Of a stretch of DNA of 64,000 nucleotides, positions 1 through 12,822 are shown piece after piece (the first letter of the stretch is position 1; every line of letters starts with the position of its first letter). The translations under genes were made by a program, and so were the position numbers. The notes beneath the pieces are model-generated. The model searched no databases and was not told the DNA's origin. It worked only from the letters and a program-made list of their open reading frames with translations. The stretch is from Pholis gunnellus (lineage: Eukaryota; Chordata; Actinopteri; Perciformes; Pholidae), in contig OU342820.1 in assembly GCA_910591455.2 (NCBI GenBank), positions 2,828,441 to 2,892,440 on the forward strand. Reading direction: 5' to 3'.

Positions 1-937
1 TGGTAACTCTGATGTGAGCTGAAGGGGCATTAGTGTGGACGTTGTGCTGGCTGCTGCTCTCTTTATGTTGTTTATTGCTCCATTCGGTGTGATTGATTTA
101 AGTCACATTCGCTGGTCGTTAATGCATGGCTGTGACTGAATGATAAGCTACTTGTCATGTCTACTGATTTCATGTGTTCATCTGCTCTATGTTCATATTT
201 ATTTGACACGTTTTGCACATATATTGTTGGATTCCCTGTGAACCAAACACTAATCCAGTCTTGAACAAATTACTTCATTCCAGTAAGTGTTAATCTATTT
301 TGAAAAGCTGCCTCGCATATATAAATGTGGAAATGATTTATCTGATATCTGTGCAATAAAAATATTCTAAACAATAAGCCATCTCTGTTGACCTTTGCTG
401 CAGTGAAGCTACAAATAACGATGTGTCATTAAATGTTTTCAGTGTCTGAAGAGAAATATGTTTTCTCACATATTAAAGAACATGCAGAGGTATAAAACGA
501 GTAAGTAAAAGTCCTCATTCTGCAGAAGAATTGCCCCGGTGACCCATATAGTATCTATTTTATTAATATATTGTGAATAATGATGAATGTGTCAGCAGCA
601 TTTCTTATTGGCATTAACGGAGGAGTAAACCAGCTGGACATGGCAGATGCAGAGTGATTCTTTACACTGAAAACAGCAAAGGGCTGCATGTCTCCAGGGC
701 CGTGTGCTAGAGGTAACACACACATGCTGGTGGATGACAACGAGGCCTTTTGTCTCCAGGACTGAGCAGAACAGTAAAGTGATGTTTTAAAGTGGTGATC
801 TGTATGTTCAGATGGAAACCTCAACAAAAAGTTGTACTGAAGGACTTTGTGTCTTTGTGTCTGACAAGCACTCCATAAATGAACATGGAATGATGAGAAT
901 AATACACCAGTACATTAAATAGAGCAAAGACAATGTT
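1..937. other. no gene seen; probable sequence downstream of smim22
   Basis: AT-rich sequence in which I see no splice-bounded coding block and no recognisable repeat. It lies past the likely 3' end of the minus-strand smim22 gene. The short open frames here have no protein-like composition. Confidence 0.5.
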
Positions 938-943
938 TTTATT
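938..943 (-). terminator. smim22: candidate polyadenylation signal of smim22
   Basis: The plus strand reads TTTATT, so the minus strand reads AATAAA, about 300 nt beyond the smim22 stop codon. It is the first canonical hexamer I see downstream of the gene. The cleavage site itself cannot be placed. Confidence 0.4.
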
Positions 944-1239
944 ACTTTCATGTGATGATTGCCAAGTAAAACCTTCAACAAACAAAATAGGAGGAAGTGA
1001 CATTCACAACTCCTCTGTGCTATCCTAGCAACACACAGCAGTAACAGTAAAAGAGATCACGTGTTAGACTTTCATAACTGGGGAGCAAAGGACTCGTGAA
1101 CAACAATTCATTCTGTGTGCAAGTGGACTAAATCTGCTAACAGACTCGTGACATCAATCAAAGCTTTGGCACAAAGTCCAACTGAAGGCTCTGCTTCTAG
1201 CGTCATCAACCTTCACATCACTGCAGCTCAGCTCAGCTG

Positions 1240-1778
1240 TCAGGGCTCCAGAGCCATGTTACATATGCCAACCTTCGGTCTGCGAGGCTGTTGAGGAAGC
1301 ACAAAGCTCTGTCATTACCAGAGTACACACTTCTGATTCAGTTTGCATCACTACATTACAGCATCTCTCTCTAGGGTGGTTATACGTCTGCATTCAGGAT
1401 GCCAGGAATACGTCCTGTCCTCCACCCAGAGGGAGTGAGAAGGACTAAGATGAGTCTGGATGTTCAGGGTAAACACCATCTCAACACCACTCATCTCAGC
1501 CCAAATGTCTAAAATAGTTGTGCTTTGTGGCTTGTCCTACGGCTGTGTCTGGAATCACACCCTCATTCACTACTCCCTATATAACTGTATCAAACTCAGT
1601 AGTTTACTCCACCGTGAGCTGTCATTTTCACATCTATAAAATGCATCACATGGCATTGAGGGGAAATGTAACATTGTGTTCAGCTTCCCATTCTCTCTGG
1701 TCAGCCCCTCACTACAAGAGTGTGTTTTCCTTCACTTCTCTCCTCTGTGTGTGTGTGTGTGTTTTCCTTCACTTCTCT

Positions 1779-1836
<58 letters not shown>

Positions 1837-3818
1837 CCTTCTCATCATCACAGCAGCAGCAGCAGCAGCAGCGGATGAGGACCAGGATGACCAGCAGCAG
1901 AACCATGCCTGAGAACACACAGTGAGCAGACAGCACACGTCATCAGTGCTCAGTGATTGTCAGTCGGACCATCACATCAAGCTCAATCTGCAGAGAAACC
2001 CACATTCATGGAACACAGACTACTTTGATTTCAGGAGTTTGGTCGATTTGATTGGTTCCAAAATCAAATAAGTGTCTATGGCAGACAGCTCTGTCCAGCA
2101 TGCAGTAGCTTCAGCATGCTGTGTTTGACAAGCTGTGGGCAGCTAGCATTATTGATAAGAACGGCAATGATGAAGACAAAAGTGAAAACCCAAAGCCAAA
2201 GTGTACAAGAAAAAACAGTATTCTTTTTCCATGGGATCCAGACCCACTGGAGAGTACTCTGGAGACAGAAGACAGCCTCAGACTGACAGAAACTAGCTTG
2301 CTACTAGAATAAGAAAATGGCATCATGCTGCACTAGCAAGTCTAAAGTAGGAAGTCAGACGATATGGTCATCGCATGATGTCCAACAGCTCTGCCTTCTG
2401 CCGACTTCATCCAGTCAAACGGCCTTTCTCTCCATAACTACGAGCTCATTCATTCACACTGAAGAACTCCGGTGTTTGTGCTTATTGTGATGTCATTTCT
2501 TCAAAGTATCTTCAAATGCTTCATATAACCTGAACAACCGAAGCTAAAAGGTTAGGTAAGTCAAAACAATGCTAATTAATACAAGTATTGAAACTGCATC
2601 ATAACTTTAAAAACAATAACAAAAATTGGACATGTGTGAATAAATAACAGTAACTATATATATATTTTTTGGTGCAAATAGATAGCTGACGTCCTAATGA
2701 GCATACAGCATGATGATGTGAAAGACAGAAGACTGCAAAAAGAATGAATGCTCTAGCTGTTATGGGTTTTCTTGTGGCAATTTCTGCTGAATAAAGCACA
2801 AAGTCAACTTTTGTCTTTCTGTAAGTTTAACTCAAGCTTCCGGACTCACAGGGACGGGGATCGAACCACAATTCTCTGATTGAAGGACGACAATGCTCTA
2901 CCACTGTCTTGTCTCGTTCTGTCCCTGAGCATTGTGTAAGGTGCTAAAGCTTGCTGTCTGCATAAGATCCCGAAATTTGCATCACAGTTTCATTTTGGAG
3001 TGATTAGAACAGGATCATGCAAACAACCAAATTTAACCTTGTTAGCATGTGGTTACATGTGGAACATGTGATCTGTACGGCCCGATGTTTCCCTCAGATG
3101 AAAATCAGTCCTCTCTTGATGCTTTTACAATGGATGTAGTACAAATACCTTCAAATGTTCCAGTGATAAATAACTAGTCTTTAGTTCTGTGCAGTTATTG
3201 TTCTACAATAGAGACACTGGTCTTTACTGTTTGGTTAATATCAAATGAATACTTCATTAATATCTTATTTAACTAATTGTCTTTAAAGCAGTCAGTAACT
3301 TTATTTAAGAATGTTTTTCTTCATTTCTAACTCTTATTCTTTACGTGATCAGAAGCAAAAGGTGCACACTGATGGTGTGAAACATGTTGTTGAGATGGTT
3401 GAATGCCAGGAGATTTCGGTGGATATTGGAGCACCGTTGTGTCCCTGAGACATCTGACTGCTGTGGTTTAAGAGATGATGAAGGGACACAAGCATCTAAC
3501 ATGATCTGTTTGCATCTTGAATTGCCATCAGGTGGTGGGGAGATGATCCAGGGGTTTAAATGTAAACTTTTCATGGCTTTCTGTTCATTTTATATCTCGC
3601 ATTTGCCTTCAGTAAAAAATGTTTGAATATGGACCCTGATGCTGATTTCTAGAAGTCATTTGAACGTCTTACATCGGTTTCTTTCACCTTCACTCACCAA
3701 TGAAGATGAAGAAGATTGCAAAAGAAGCAATGTCCCAGTCCGACTGGAAGGACTGCAGTCTGGAAACCACATGGCTGAACTGATCCTCCAGCTCCTGCTG
3801 CAGGGCTCTGTGCTCCAT
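1240..3818 (-). CDS. smim22: small integral membrane protein 22-like (SMIM22), 3 coding exons, 79 aa
   Basis: Exons, minus strand: 3818-3698, 1908-1838, 1287-1240. Phases (1, then 0) join cleanly. Exon 1 starts MEHRALQQEL, is predicted helical, and runs into FQSDWDIASFAIFF followed by a strong GTGAGT donor. Exon 2 continues the membrane helix (GMVLLLVILVLIR), then seven Cys and DDEK. Exon 3 gives PRRPKVGICNMALEP and a stop. From memory, human SMIM22 (83 aa) has the same order: FQSTWD before one hydrophobic helix, a Cys cluster, and a C-terminal NLALEP. The human protein (CASIMO1) is reported as a membrane/cytoskeleton-linked microprotein; the role here is inferred. The juxtamembrane Cys cluster may be palmitoylated (inference). 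The exon 2 donor GTTCAC is weak and runs into a CA repeat. Strong donors near 4490 (GTGAGT) and 4430 (GTAAGA), minus strand, may end 5' noncoding exons. SMIM5 is a more distant alternative. Confidence 0.78.
1781..1834. repeat. (TG)27 microsatellite at the smim22 exon 2 donor
   Basis: Pure TG on plus, CA on minus. It starts three bases beyond the end of smim22 exon 2, inside intron 2. A shorter TG run lies at 1745-1762. Confidence 0.95.
2850..2915. repeat. fragment of a dispersed teleost repeat
   Basis: The motif around 'ctctgattgaaggacgac' and 'gctctaccactg' recurs at 43500-43530 and 47580-47620 in this window, so this is an interspersed repeat piece in smim22 intron 1. The rest of that 1.8-kb intron shows nothing I can name. 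Confidence 0.5.
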
Positions 3819-5714
3819 CGCTCTCAGACGCACTCAACACAGCAACTGATGTCAATTCAAAAGGTGTGCGTCTTTATCTGAATGTGGAAAAGACAGCAGC
3901 TATGTAGTACAACATTACAACTTGATAGTGGATTGTATCTTTCAGCACAGAGATCAGTAATGAGGACAGTATCAACAGACTGAATGTGAGATTCCACTTT
4001 GGAACAGACTTGTGAATGTGCCTAAATATTTATTCTGTGTGATTAAAAGAATACGGTTCACAATCCTCCCAGTAACAATAGCCTTAAAACAATAGGCCCA
4101 TTGAAATACCTGATATCTTAGGATACATGCTTAGCATTATTTAACGAGCTCTAGAAGCTACAGCACTACTACAACACAGTGAGAATACACTGTAAACTCT
4201 CATACACACCATACATGTGTTACTATACCCCAATACAGCAATGCACTACATGTTGTGTTCACTGGTAACTAGGCGGACTCCGTAGACATTAGACATTAGT
4301 TATAGTTCACTTCATTCTCCAGAAGCTGTTCAAGATGGAATTTGATCAAACGTATAATATTTCAATGTACAATAAGTCTAAAAGTATTGGTGAGTTATTT
4401 AGAAGTTATTTCGAACAGCAGGTTTCTTACCTGTAAACAGAGTCTCTAGTTTCAGTCTTTCCTTCCGGGTCCAAAGGTCTCCTTGACTCACCTGCCGTGG
4501 GGGGGGGGGGTTTCCTCAGCAGACACTCCAGTGGCCATGGAGACAACACCGGCTCCATGGAGCGACTTCTGATAGGCTTCAGTTGTGCTTCTCTTCACTT
4601 TGTGTGAGAGATCATTTCCACAAAGAAAACATCATCAATAAATCAGAATTAGAATCAGCTTTATTGGCCATACAAGGAATTTGACTTTTAAATGAGAAGT
4701 TAGTTATGATACAAATAAAATACTCATAGTAAGTCACATTTTTAGATTTACTAACATAATTAGGAATATTATCAGTTACAATTATGTAATAAAAATTGAC
4801 CATGAGCATCTTTGTCAACGTATACACCACATCACATGACATGCTATTTATGCATTTTGTCACAAACCACTCATTCATTTATTTGAATCCATATTTAGGT
4901 ACTTTCTTGTATACATTTGAGGCAATAAATACATGAATCACAGTAGAGCAGTGCACTAGTGTACAGTCCGCTCAGCAGTCCCCTGTGTTTGGCACGTGGT
5001 GGAGGCATGTAGGCTGTGATGGGTTTAAAATGAGATCACTTGATGAGGAGACGCAACCGCCAAATGTTACGTATGATGTGACCATCAAGGTTAAACAGCG
5101 GACACTCATTTCTGATTGTGAATCCCTTTCCACACACAACTGTGATTTGCTCCTCACGGTGATGTCTAAGCTTCACCGTGCACTCTGTTCAACTTTAACA
5201 TTTGAATATAAGATTTGAAAAATCTCCATATTGGGAATTATTCAATGACAGAAAGGGAGGATGTCATTTTAAGAATTGCACGTGGAACAAACGTCTCAGA
5301 CACAAGTTATTGTTCATAGTGGAGTATTTTATATGTCTTAAGACATATGAGGGCAGAGGAAAGGTTAGGAGGGAAGTGGACTCATGAAGCAAATACAAAT
5401 ACACAAGCACAAGTGTGCGACAACTGGGGGGTTTCTAACGGGTGGAGGGTGGAGCTTACATGGGGAACTGTATTGACATTTATGATTATGAGAACAACGT
5501 TCCTTTATTATTATTATTGTTATTATCATGATACACGTTGGGACGATTTGATTGGCTCAACGGCCCTACGCTACACGGAGATGTTCTCTGACGGACAGCT
5601 TCATTGACCAATAAGTCGTCGTCACACTTTTGCTTACGTGGAGGCAGGAAGGGTTCTTCCGCCGGTCTTCCGGGTGAGACTTCCTGGAACAGCTGAAGTT
5701 GTTTTGAAGGTGCG
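3819..5714. promoter_or_regulatory. smim22-cog1 head-to-head intergenic region
   Basis: The region separates the start codons of two divergent genes and must hold the cog1 promoter and probably the smim22 promoter. A partial copy of the 'agaatcagctttattggcc' repeat lies at 4643-4690 and an 11-G run near 4500. The last 150 bases before cog1 are GC-richer. I see no TATA box that I would defend. Confidence 0.45.
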
Positions 5715-8700
5715 ATGGCCGAAGATCCTGCACTGTCTCTCCGGGTCTCTGAGATCAAGGACCCGGCGGTTCTCTTCGAACGTTACAACACCGCGGAGAT
5801 CCGCCGGGTCGAAGGCAAAGTCCGCGGGGAGATCGAGCAGAAGAAGGAGGAGCTGAGGCAGATGGTCGGGGAGCGCTACCGGGACCTGATCGATGCCGCC
5901 GACACCATCGGAGAGATGAGGCAGTGCTCGGAGAGCGTCGTCCAGTCCATCCAGGACATGCACCAGTACTGCCACAAGCTGAAGCAAGGCACACCCAGCA
6001 CGAGCAGCTGCAGACAGGAGGTGAACGCTGACGGCGCTACAGTAGTACTGTCGTTATAGGAACACCACACTTCATTTCAAACCGTGGCCATTGATTATCA
6101 TATGAGTTGTGTGCATACACACGTTATCCAAAGTCTAATATGCTGCATGTGTGTGTCCTCCTGTCGTAGGGCCAGAGGCAGTGGCAGGAGAAGTTCTACA
6201 TCATGGCCTCCCAGATCAAGCTCCTCTTGGAGATCCCAGAGCGCATCTGGAGCGCCATGGAGGCGTCCCAGTACCTCCAGGCCACCCAGCTCTACCTGCT
6301 TTGTTGCCACCTGCACAGTTTGCTGCAGCTGGAGGCTGCTACAGGGGGCCACTACAGCCCCGTCCTGGCCCGCTTCCCCATCTTGGTCCGGCAGGTAGCC
6401 ACCACGGGACACTTCAGGTACTGGACGTTTTAGTCAGAGATTCTAATGGAAAAATCCCATGCCTCAGAAGTGAAAGAATTAGTGGTGGATCCACATGCAG
6501 TAGACCTGACTGGTTAGTGACCACCTAGTCATAGGTCAGTAACTAGTCTGTCCTTCTGCAGATCCACCATTCTCCTGGACAGCAGGTCTTTGCTGCGGGG
6601 CCGTGCCGTGTCGGACCAGGCCATCGCTGAGGCCCTGGTGTCCACCATGCTGCTGGAGGGCAGCTCACCACGCCAGGCCCTGGCTGACTTCTTGCTGGCT
6701 CGGAAGGCTTCTATCCATCAGCTTCTCAACCAACCACAGCACGGTATTCTACCATTTGTAAACCCCCGCCAACATATATGCATTTGAATGAGTGTGCCAT
6801 AACACATTCACACTACATGAAGCAAGAAGTATCGCTTAAAGGCCTTTACTGTGAAGCAGAGCAGGAAATCTTGTTTACAGTATGAATATTTAGTAAATGT
6901 ACAAGTAAAGCAAAAGTGACGGTCAGAAGTGTGTGCCCGTTCATACCAACATGTGTGTGGTCCAGGTGCAGGGATCAAGGCCCAGGTGTGCAGCCTGGTG
7001 GAGCTGCTGGTCACCACTCTGTTCCAGGCCTACGCCGTCTTCTACCTGCCCCCAGAGGGAGGCCCCAGGCCGGGGGAGGGAGCCCTGAGCTATGGCATGC
7101 TCTTTTCTACCCTGGAGAATGTCACCTCCACCACATACGCAGGTAAACGGCTAGGAGGTCAGGACACATGATTTCCCTACTGACAGCTATTATTCATAAG
7201 CTTACTTTAAACCCTCGGCTGTTTAAGGTCAGTTTGCACTCCCTTTATTAACAGGCTTTTGGGCATAGGCACTACATGTTGTAATTTTCAGAATGAGTAA
7301 GGCAACTCCAAAATGTCAATATTTAGCTTGTCAGTCGCTCTAGGGCCGTTTTTTTTTAAAGCTAACAAATACAAATTGTGTGTTCTTTTACTTGTCTGTA
7401 TGTCCATGGATTTTACAACACAACAGTTATTTGTTTTTGCATAGACAGAAGATGATGATATCTGTGTTCCAGACATTAGGAGATGCAAACAGAAAGTATA
7501 ATGTTGCGATAAAATAAAAAGCAGCCCACAATTTATTAAGCCATATTTATGAATCCAAATCATGATGGGTCATGCTAGATCAGCTACGAGCAGTTCCTGT
7601 TTATGGGGCAAAATTAATACAATTTGTGTGATTTCCAAGCAGATGTGTGGATATTTAGACTGAGCTCTTTCCGTTATGTATATGACGTGTATGTTCCGAT
7701 TTGACTGAAGAAAAGGGTTTAGATGCAGTATGTCTTAAAAGCGTTAAGCGTAAAGTAAGAAAGTCCAAAGTCAACGGACACAGATGTATTATGAAGCACA
7801 AATATCCATGATAAAGAAAATGTGACACCATCACTCCCATCTCTCTCCTCAGCTAAAGACAGGAGGGTGTTGCAGGAAGAGACGAGTACAGGCAGCTGGT
7901 TCAAATACCTGCCTCCCTCCATCACTGAGTTCCAGCCAGCCCTTCGCACTCTGGCTCAGCCAATCCAGAGAGAGCAGCTTCGGGACACCCTGCAGCAGTG
8001 GATCGATACGTAAGTACCAACCAGTCAGGATACCGGTCTTCTTAAACTTTGACCTGCACGTCGAATTATTATAATACACAACCACAGAGAGAGCTTGAAG
8101 GATTTTAAAGGTTTAAACGGTAGACGTAAAATAGTGCTGCAGCAGTAAATATAGGAATATAATATGAAATCATTCTAATGGATCATAACAATTTCACAAT
8201 TACTCACCTGTCAATCACAGTAGACAGGTCAGTAATAGTAAGAGCTTATGAATCTCCATAATAGTAAATGCATATGGGCCCTGGTGAAGTGCTAATCAGT
8301 TCTCACCACCCTCTGTAGAGCCTTACGGTTGAGGGCTGGACCATAAATGCATGTATTGATACTAAATTATGTAACAGTTGTTTATAATGCTCAAAGGGCC
8401 CCACAAAGGGCATTGTAAACACATGAATTGGTACAAAAGACGGATGAAAGTGTTTGCAGTCAACTTTGGCCATTAAAATCAATAATCGGTTTTATATTAC
8501 ATTTTATTACCCACCCTTCAAAAAGGGATAATTGATTCATTAATTAGTCTCAAGTTCTGCAGTTGAATGTACACATGGTACAACATCTTCGCTCATTCCC
8601 ATTTGGCTGTGGTGAAGGAGTGGTGGCAGCTTTTGCCATATCTGGTTTCTGTGTGCTGGGCTTCAACATGCTTGGTGTGGCTCAGGAATTGAGCAGTTGG

Positions 8701-11700
8701 CCTGTTTGACCAGCGACGACAGCCACCCAGACAGAAGCCTGTCGGCTCAGTTTCTGGGGTTCCTTCATCAAAATCAGCATGTTTAAAACAAGCTTTCTAT
8801 TTTGTTCAGTTTGGGGCCCATCCTGTTGTAAATTTTGTATTTGTCACAGATGTAGAATTCAATTCACCACCATTTGCTACAGGGTGGCGCAATTGGCGCA
8901 CCAAGATGTCAGGGCTCTGAACTCCTCTCTGTATGCCGTCTCATTGTTATCAGTGATCAGGCCAATGACTAGATGGGTTATGGCTAACTTACTTCTTTTT
9001 GATGCCATAGCGAGTCAGGTCCTTAGAAGAGCGCGTTCCTTTAAACAGCATCCTGATATTGGCAGAGACAGATGGATGGTTCTTCACATGCAAAGTTTAT
9101 ACCAGTCGCTGTCCAGGGGAACATCTTCAGTCTTTATTTCAGTGACAGAATGACCCTCAAGTGGCAACAGCATCTTTTCCCATTCCATGGCTTTAGCAGG
9201 TTCCTTAATACTGCAGTGTTCTTCTGCAAGTATGGATTTTCCTTTATGGATCTCCGAAAGCAAGACTAAAATCTCCAAACTTTCTATTCTTTTGGGCCAT
9301 TTTCATGAATGACCACTTCTGGACATAAGGGGCAGGACGCGTAGCCTTATATGGTATTATCGGGCAGTTGATTATGCATCAAGCATTACAAAGAAGGACC
9401 TGTTTGACAAATGAGAGGTGAACTAATCCAGAGCCACTTCACCGATGCCAACATGTTTTGTCAGACGACTGATGAAGATATTATGGTTCACTGTGGCAAA
9501 GGCTGAGCTGAGGTCAAGGAGGAATTGAATAGAATACAGGCCTCTGTCTGTCATTGGTGACCTTGACCAGAGCACTGGTCACTGCTGTCAACTATTTTGA
9601 ATTTATAAAAAAATGACTTACGCCTTTTATTTATCAAACTATAATTGATAATCTATTGATATCTAATCAATGCCTTTTGAATCTTTCCTCGACTCTTAGC
9701 TGTAAGGAGGACATCTGCCGTGGCGTTAGCAGCCTTCTGGTCTATGTGAAGAGCCTGAAGGGGTTGGCAGCCATTAGAGACTCTGTATGGGACCTCCTGT
9801 CCACCGAGTCCATCAGTCAGCACTGGAGCACTGTGTGTCAGCGACTGCTGGAGTGCCCCCTGGTTGTCTGGGATGACTTCTTGCAGCAACTCTTCCTTCA
9901 GCGCCTGCAGGTTAGTGCTCTCCGACCTTCACACTTGTTATAGCTGTTAGCGGTTTTCAGCATCTAAACACGTCTCTCCATTGACATCTTAAGGATTCAT
10001 GTTGAATTTTACAGTAGCGACAGGCTTGCAAAATTGATCAAATTTGACATATGGTAATATGCCAATGATTCCATTCTCCCATTCCCCAAGGCCATCACCA
10101 AAGAAGAAACTGAAGCCATCTCAACGAGCTCCGTCCAGCTCCTCACCTCAGCTGTGAGGGATCTTGAGGGCCAGACCATCCATTCTTCTTCAGCTACCAA
10201 CCCTGGCTCAGCCCGCGGGGGCCAGTACGAGGTAGATGTGGCATCCTTCCTGTGGTCGGAGTCTCCAGGGGACCTGCTGAGCGATGCAGGGTGGGTCAGC
10301 GTGACCCAGCGGGGGCAGCAGCACCATAGGAGTAGCCTGGCCATGAAGACCCAGGCCCTGACGCCCTGCGTTCAAAACTTCTGCTCCTCTCTGGATGCTA
10401 AGCTAAAGGCCAGGCTGGAGGACCTGCAGTACTACTTACCCTCCCAAGACACAGGTGATGGCAGTTCAAACTTAGCCAGTGTATTGTTCAGACAGACGTC
10501 TTCCTTAGGAGAGATTGGGCTGTTGGATGGGTTGTCAAGAACATTGGTACGACTCAGGATGAATTCTAATAACTTTGGTGATCCTCAGGTCAAAATACCT
10601 GCAAAATGAATCACATTCCCATCAGCCTCAGCTGGGCTTTGTGTTTAGTGCTGGTTAGTACAACATGCTAAAGATAGTAACGGTGGTAATGGTCAACATT
10701 ATACCTGCTAAACATCAGCATGTTAACATTATGATTATGCCAGCATGCTGACATTAGCATTTAGCTCAACGCCCCTCTCTGTGTGTGTGCAGCCTCACAG
10801 AGCTGCTAGCATGGCTGTAGACTCTTGTTCAGTACAGCCATATAGTATATACAGTACACAGAGCCAGTATTATCACATCCTGAATAATGCTAATATTCAC
10901 TTTCATGCTGTGCTCTGTAGGGTCTGACTCCAGCTCAGTCCCAGTCACCTCCTCTGGTCCCAGCGAGAGCTCGTCGGCGTCCTCTTTTAACCGCTTCACA
11001 GACTCTCCAGCAGTGGAGGACGCTTTACGCGAAGGCTGCGTGGCCTGTGTCCGCCACATCCTGTCTTCCATCCGCTCTGAACTGGCCTCAGCCTCACCTG
11101 ACCCCAGCCCCGCCTGCCTCAGTTCAGTCCTTTTCATGGCCAGGCTGTGCCAGTCCATGGGTGAACTCTGCCCCAACCTGAAGCATTGCATCCTGGGAAA
11201 ACAGAGGGGTGCTGAGGCCACGGCGAAGGAGACCCCCAGACAAGGCAAGAAGCTGGGCAAAGCCAGGGCCACCACGGAGGTCAGCCCCACCCAGGCCAAG
11301 TGGGCATGTCTGAAGGAGGAGCTCCTCGTTTGCAGCATGGAGGCGTACCGCATCTGGAGCTCCGCCCTCTCCAAAGTCAGACACTGTCCAATGTATTTAT
11401 GTGAAACTTTATTTGTTGAATGTTTTATGAAATCTGTTTGTGTTGAGGACTCTTGGTAGAGACTAAGATAGCCGGGGGTCGTAAACATTTAGGTTACATG
11501 ATGTTACATGAGGTTCTGTCCCCCGCTTTTGTATTTTCTATTTTCCAACCCTTATTCTCTGTGGACTTCTAATTCCGTCTGTCAACAAAAGGATGTCTGC
11601 TTGATAGCGAATGCCTTTCCACTAAAATAAGGCCTTAACCTCACATCGTTATTTGTTTCACAATGTGAAAAGGCCTTTGAGCTCCTTTTGACATTTTAAA

Positions 11701-12750
11701 GCTACATTGATTATTTTGGTCACTTTGGGGCAGAACCAGCTGTAAACATCTGACGTCTACTTAAATGGCCTTATAAACATTTTGGCTAATGTTTTAGTAA
11801 ATGTAAACAACATGAGCATTATATGTAACAAAACGATCCGTGCTCAAAGTCCACTTACCCACTTCTGCATCTCTTAACATCTTCTCACAGCCTTCATTTC
11901 ACCAATGGTCATGTCTCTGGCGTCATCATATGACAATAATGCGACCGTAGAAATGGGATTTCAGGAATTGAGTAAAAAAGTTAGAACTGCATTAATCAAC
12001 ATAATTCTATTAACATTGTATCGCATGTGTAATGTGAAAGGTTTCTCCTGTAGTGACAAACCCACAGGCGGTTATCAACTCTGTAGTTCCCTCAGCTCTA
12101 CAGAGTCTTTGCCTCACAGTTTGGGTTTGACAGGACACAATGCTGTTCTTATCAACTTCATTTCCAGCAGCAGCATCTGTTTTTCCAGTGGTAAACCCAC
12201 TGTACTCTACCTGCTGACACAGTCAGAGACTAGCTGGTGAACATTGTGGAGCATTTAGCAGCTTAAGAGTCAGATATTTAGAGGAGTCGCTGACCAAATA
12301 AGAGCAAAGAGGAGAAATGGCTCTTATGGTGAATTGTGTGTGGTGTTGTTCCAGGCTCTGCTGGATAAGTTTGCCACAACGCTGCATGCTGAGTCTGCCG
12401 GTGCAATCCTTACAACAGCAACAAACTGGGAGGATCTGGAGATCCAAGAAGAAGCCGAGTCGGGGAGCAGTGTCACATCCAAAATCCGTCTTCCAGTCCA
12501 GGTCAGCCAGCACGACCTCAGGAAGCACAAAGATTTCTGATTCCATTCAGTGATCTGATGTGAAGTTTGTCTCCTCTACAGCCATCTTGGTTCGTGCAGT
12601 CGCTGCTATTCCAGCTGTGTGTGGAGGTGAACAGGGTGGGGGGCCACGCTCTGCCCCGGCCCACCCTGCAGGAGCTGCTGCAGACCTGTCTGGCTCAGGT
12701 CCTGCACCACTACCACAGCCTCACACAGCAGTCCTTCAGCAGAGTAACTA

Positions 12751-12822
<72 letters not shown>

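Noticed and set aside
2850..2915. tRNA gene suggested by a 'ggggatcgaacca' B-box-like motif
   Set aside because: No matching A box or cloverleaf; the motif belongs to a dispersed repeat found elsewhere in the window.
8779..9153. 124-aa plus-strand ORF in cog1 intron 5
   Set aside because: It lies antisense to the decayed L2 reverse-transcriptase fragment.
10829..11488. 219-aa minus-strand ORF
   Set aside because: Shadow of cog1 exon 8 on the opposite strand.
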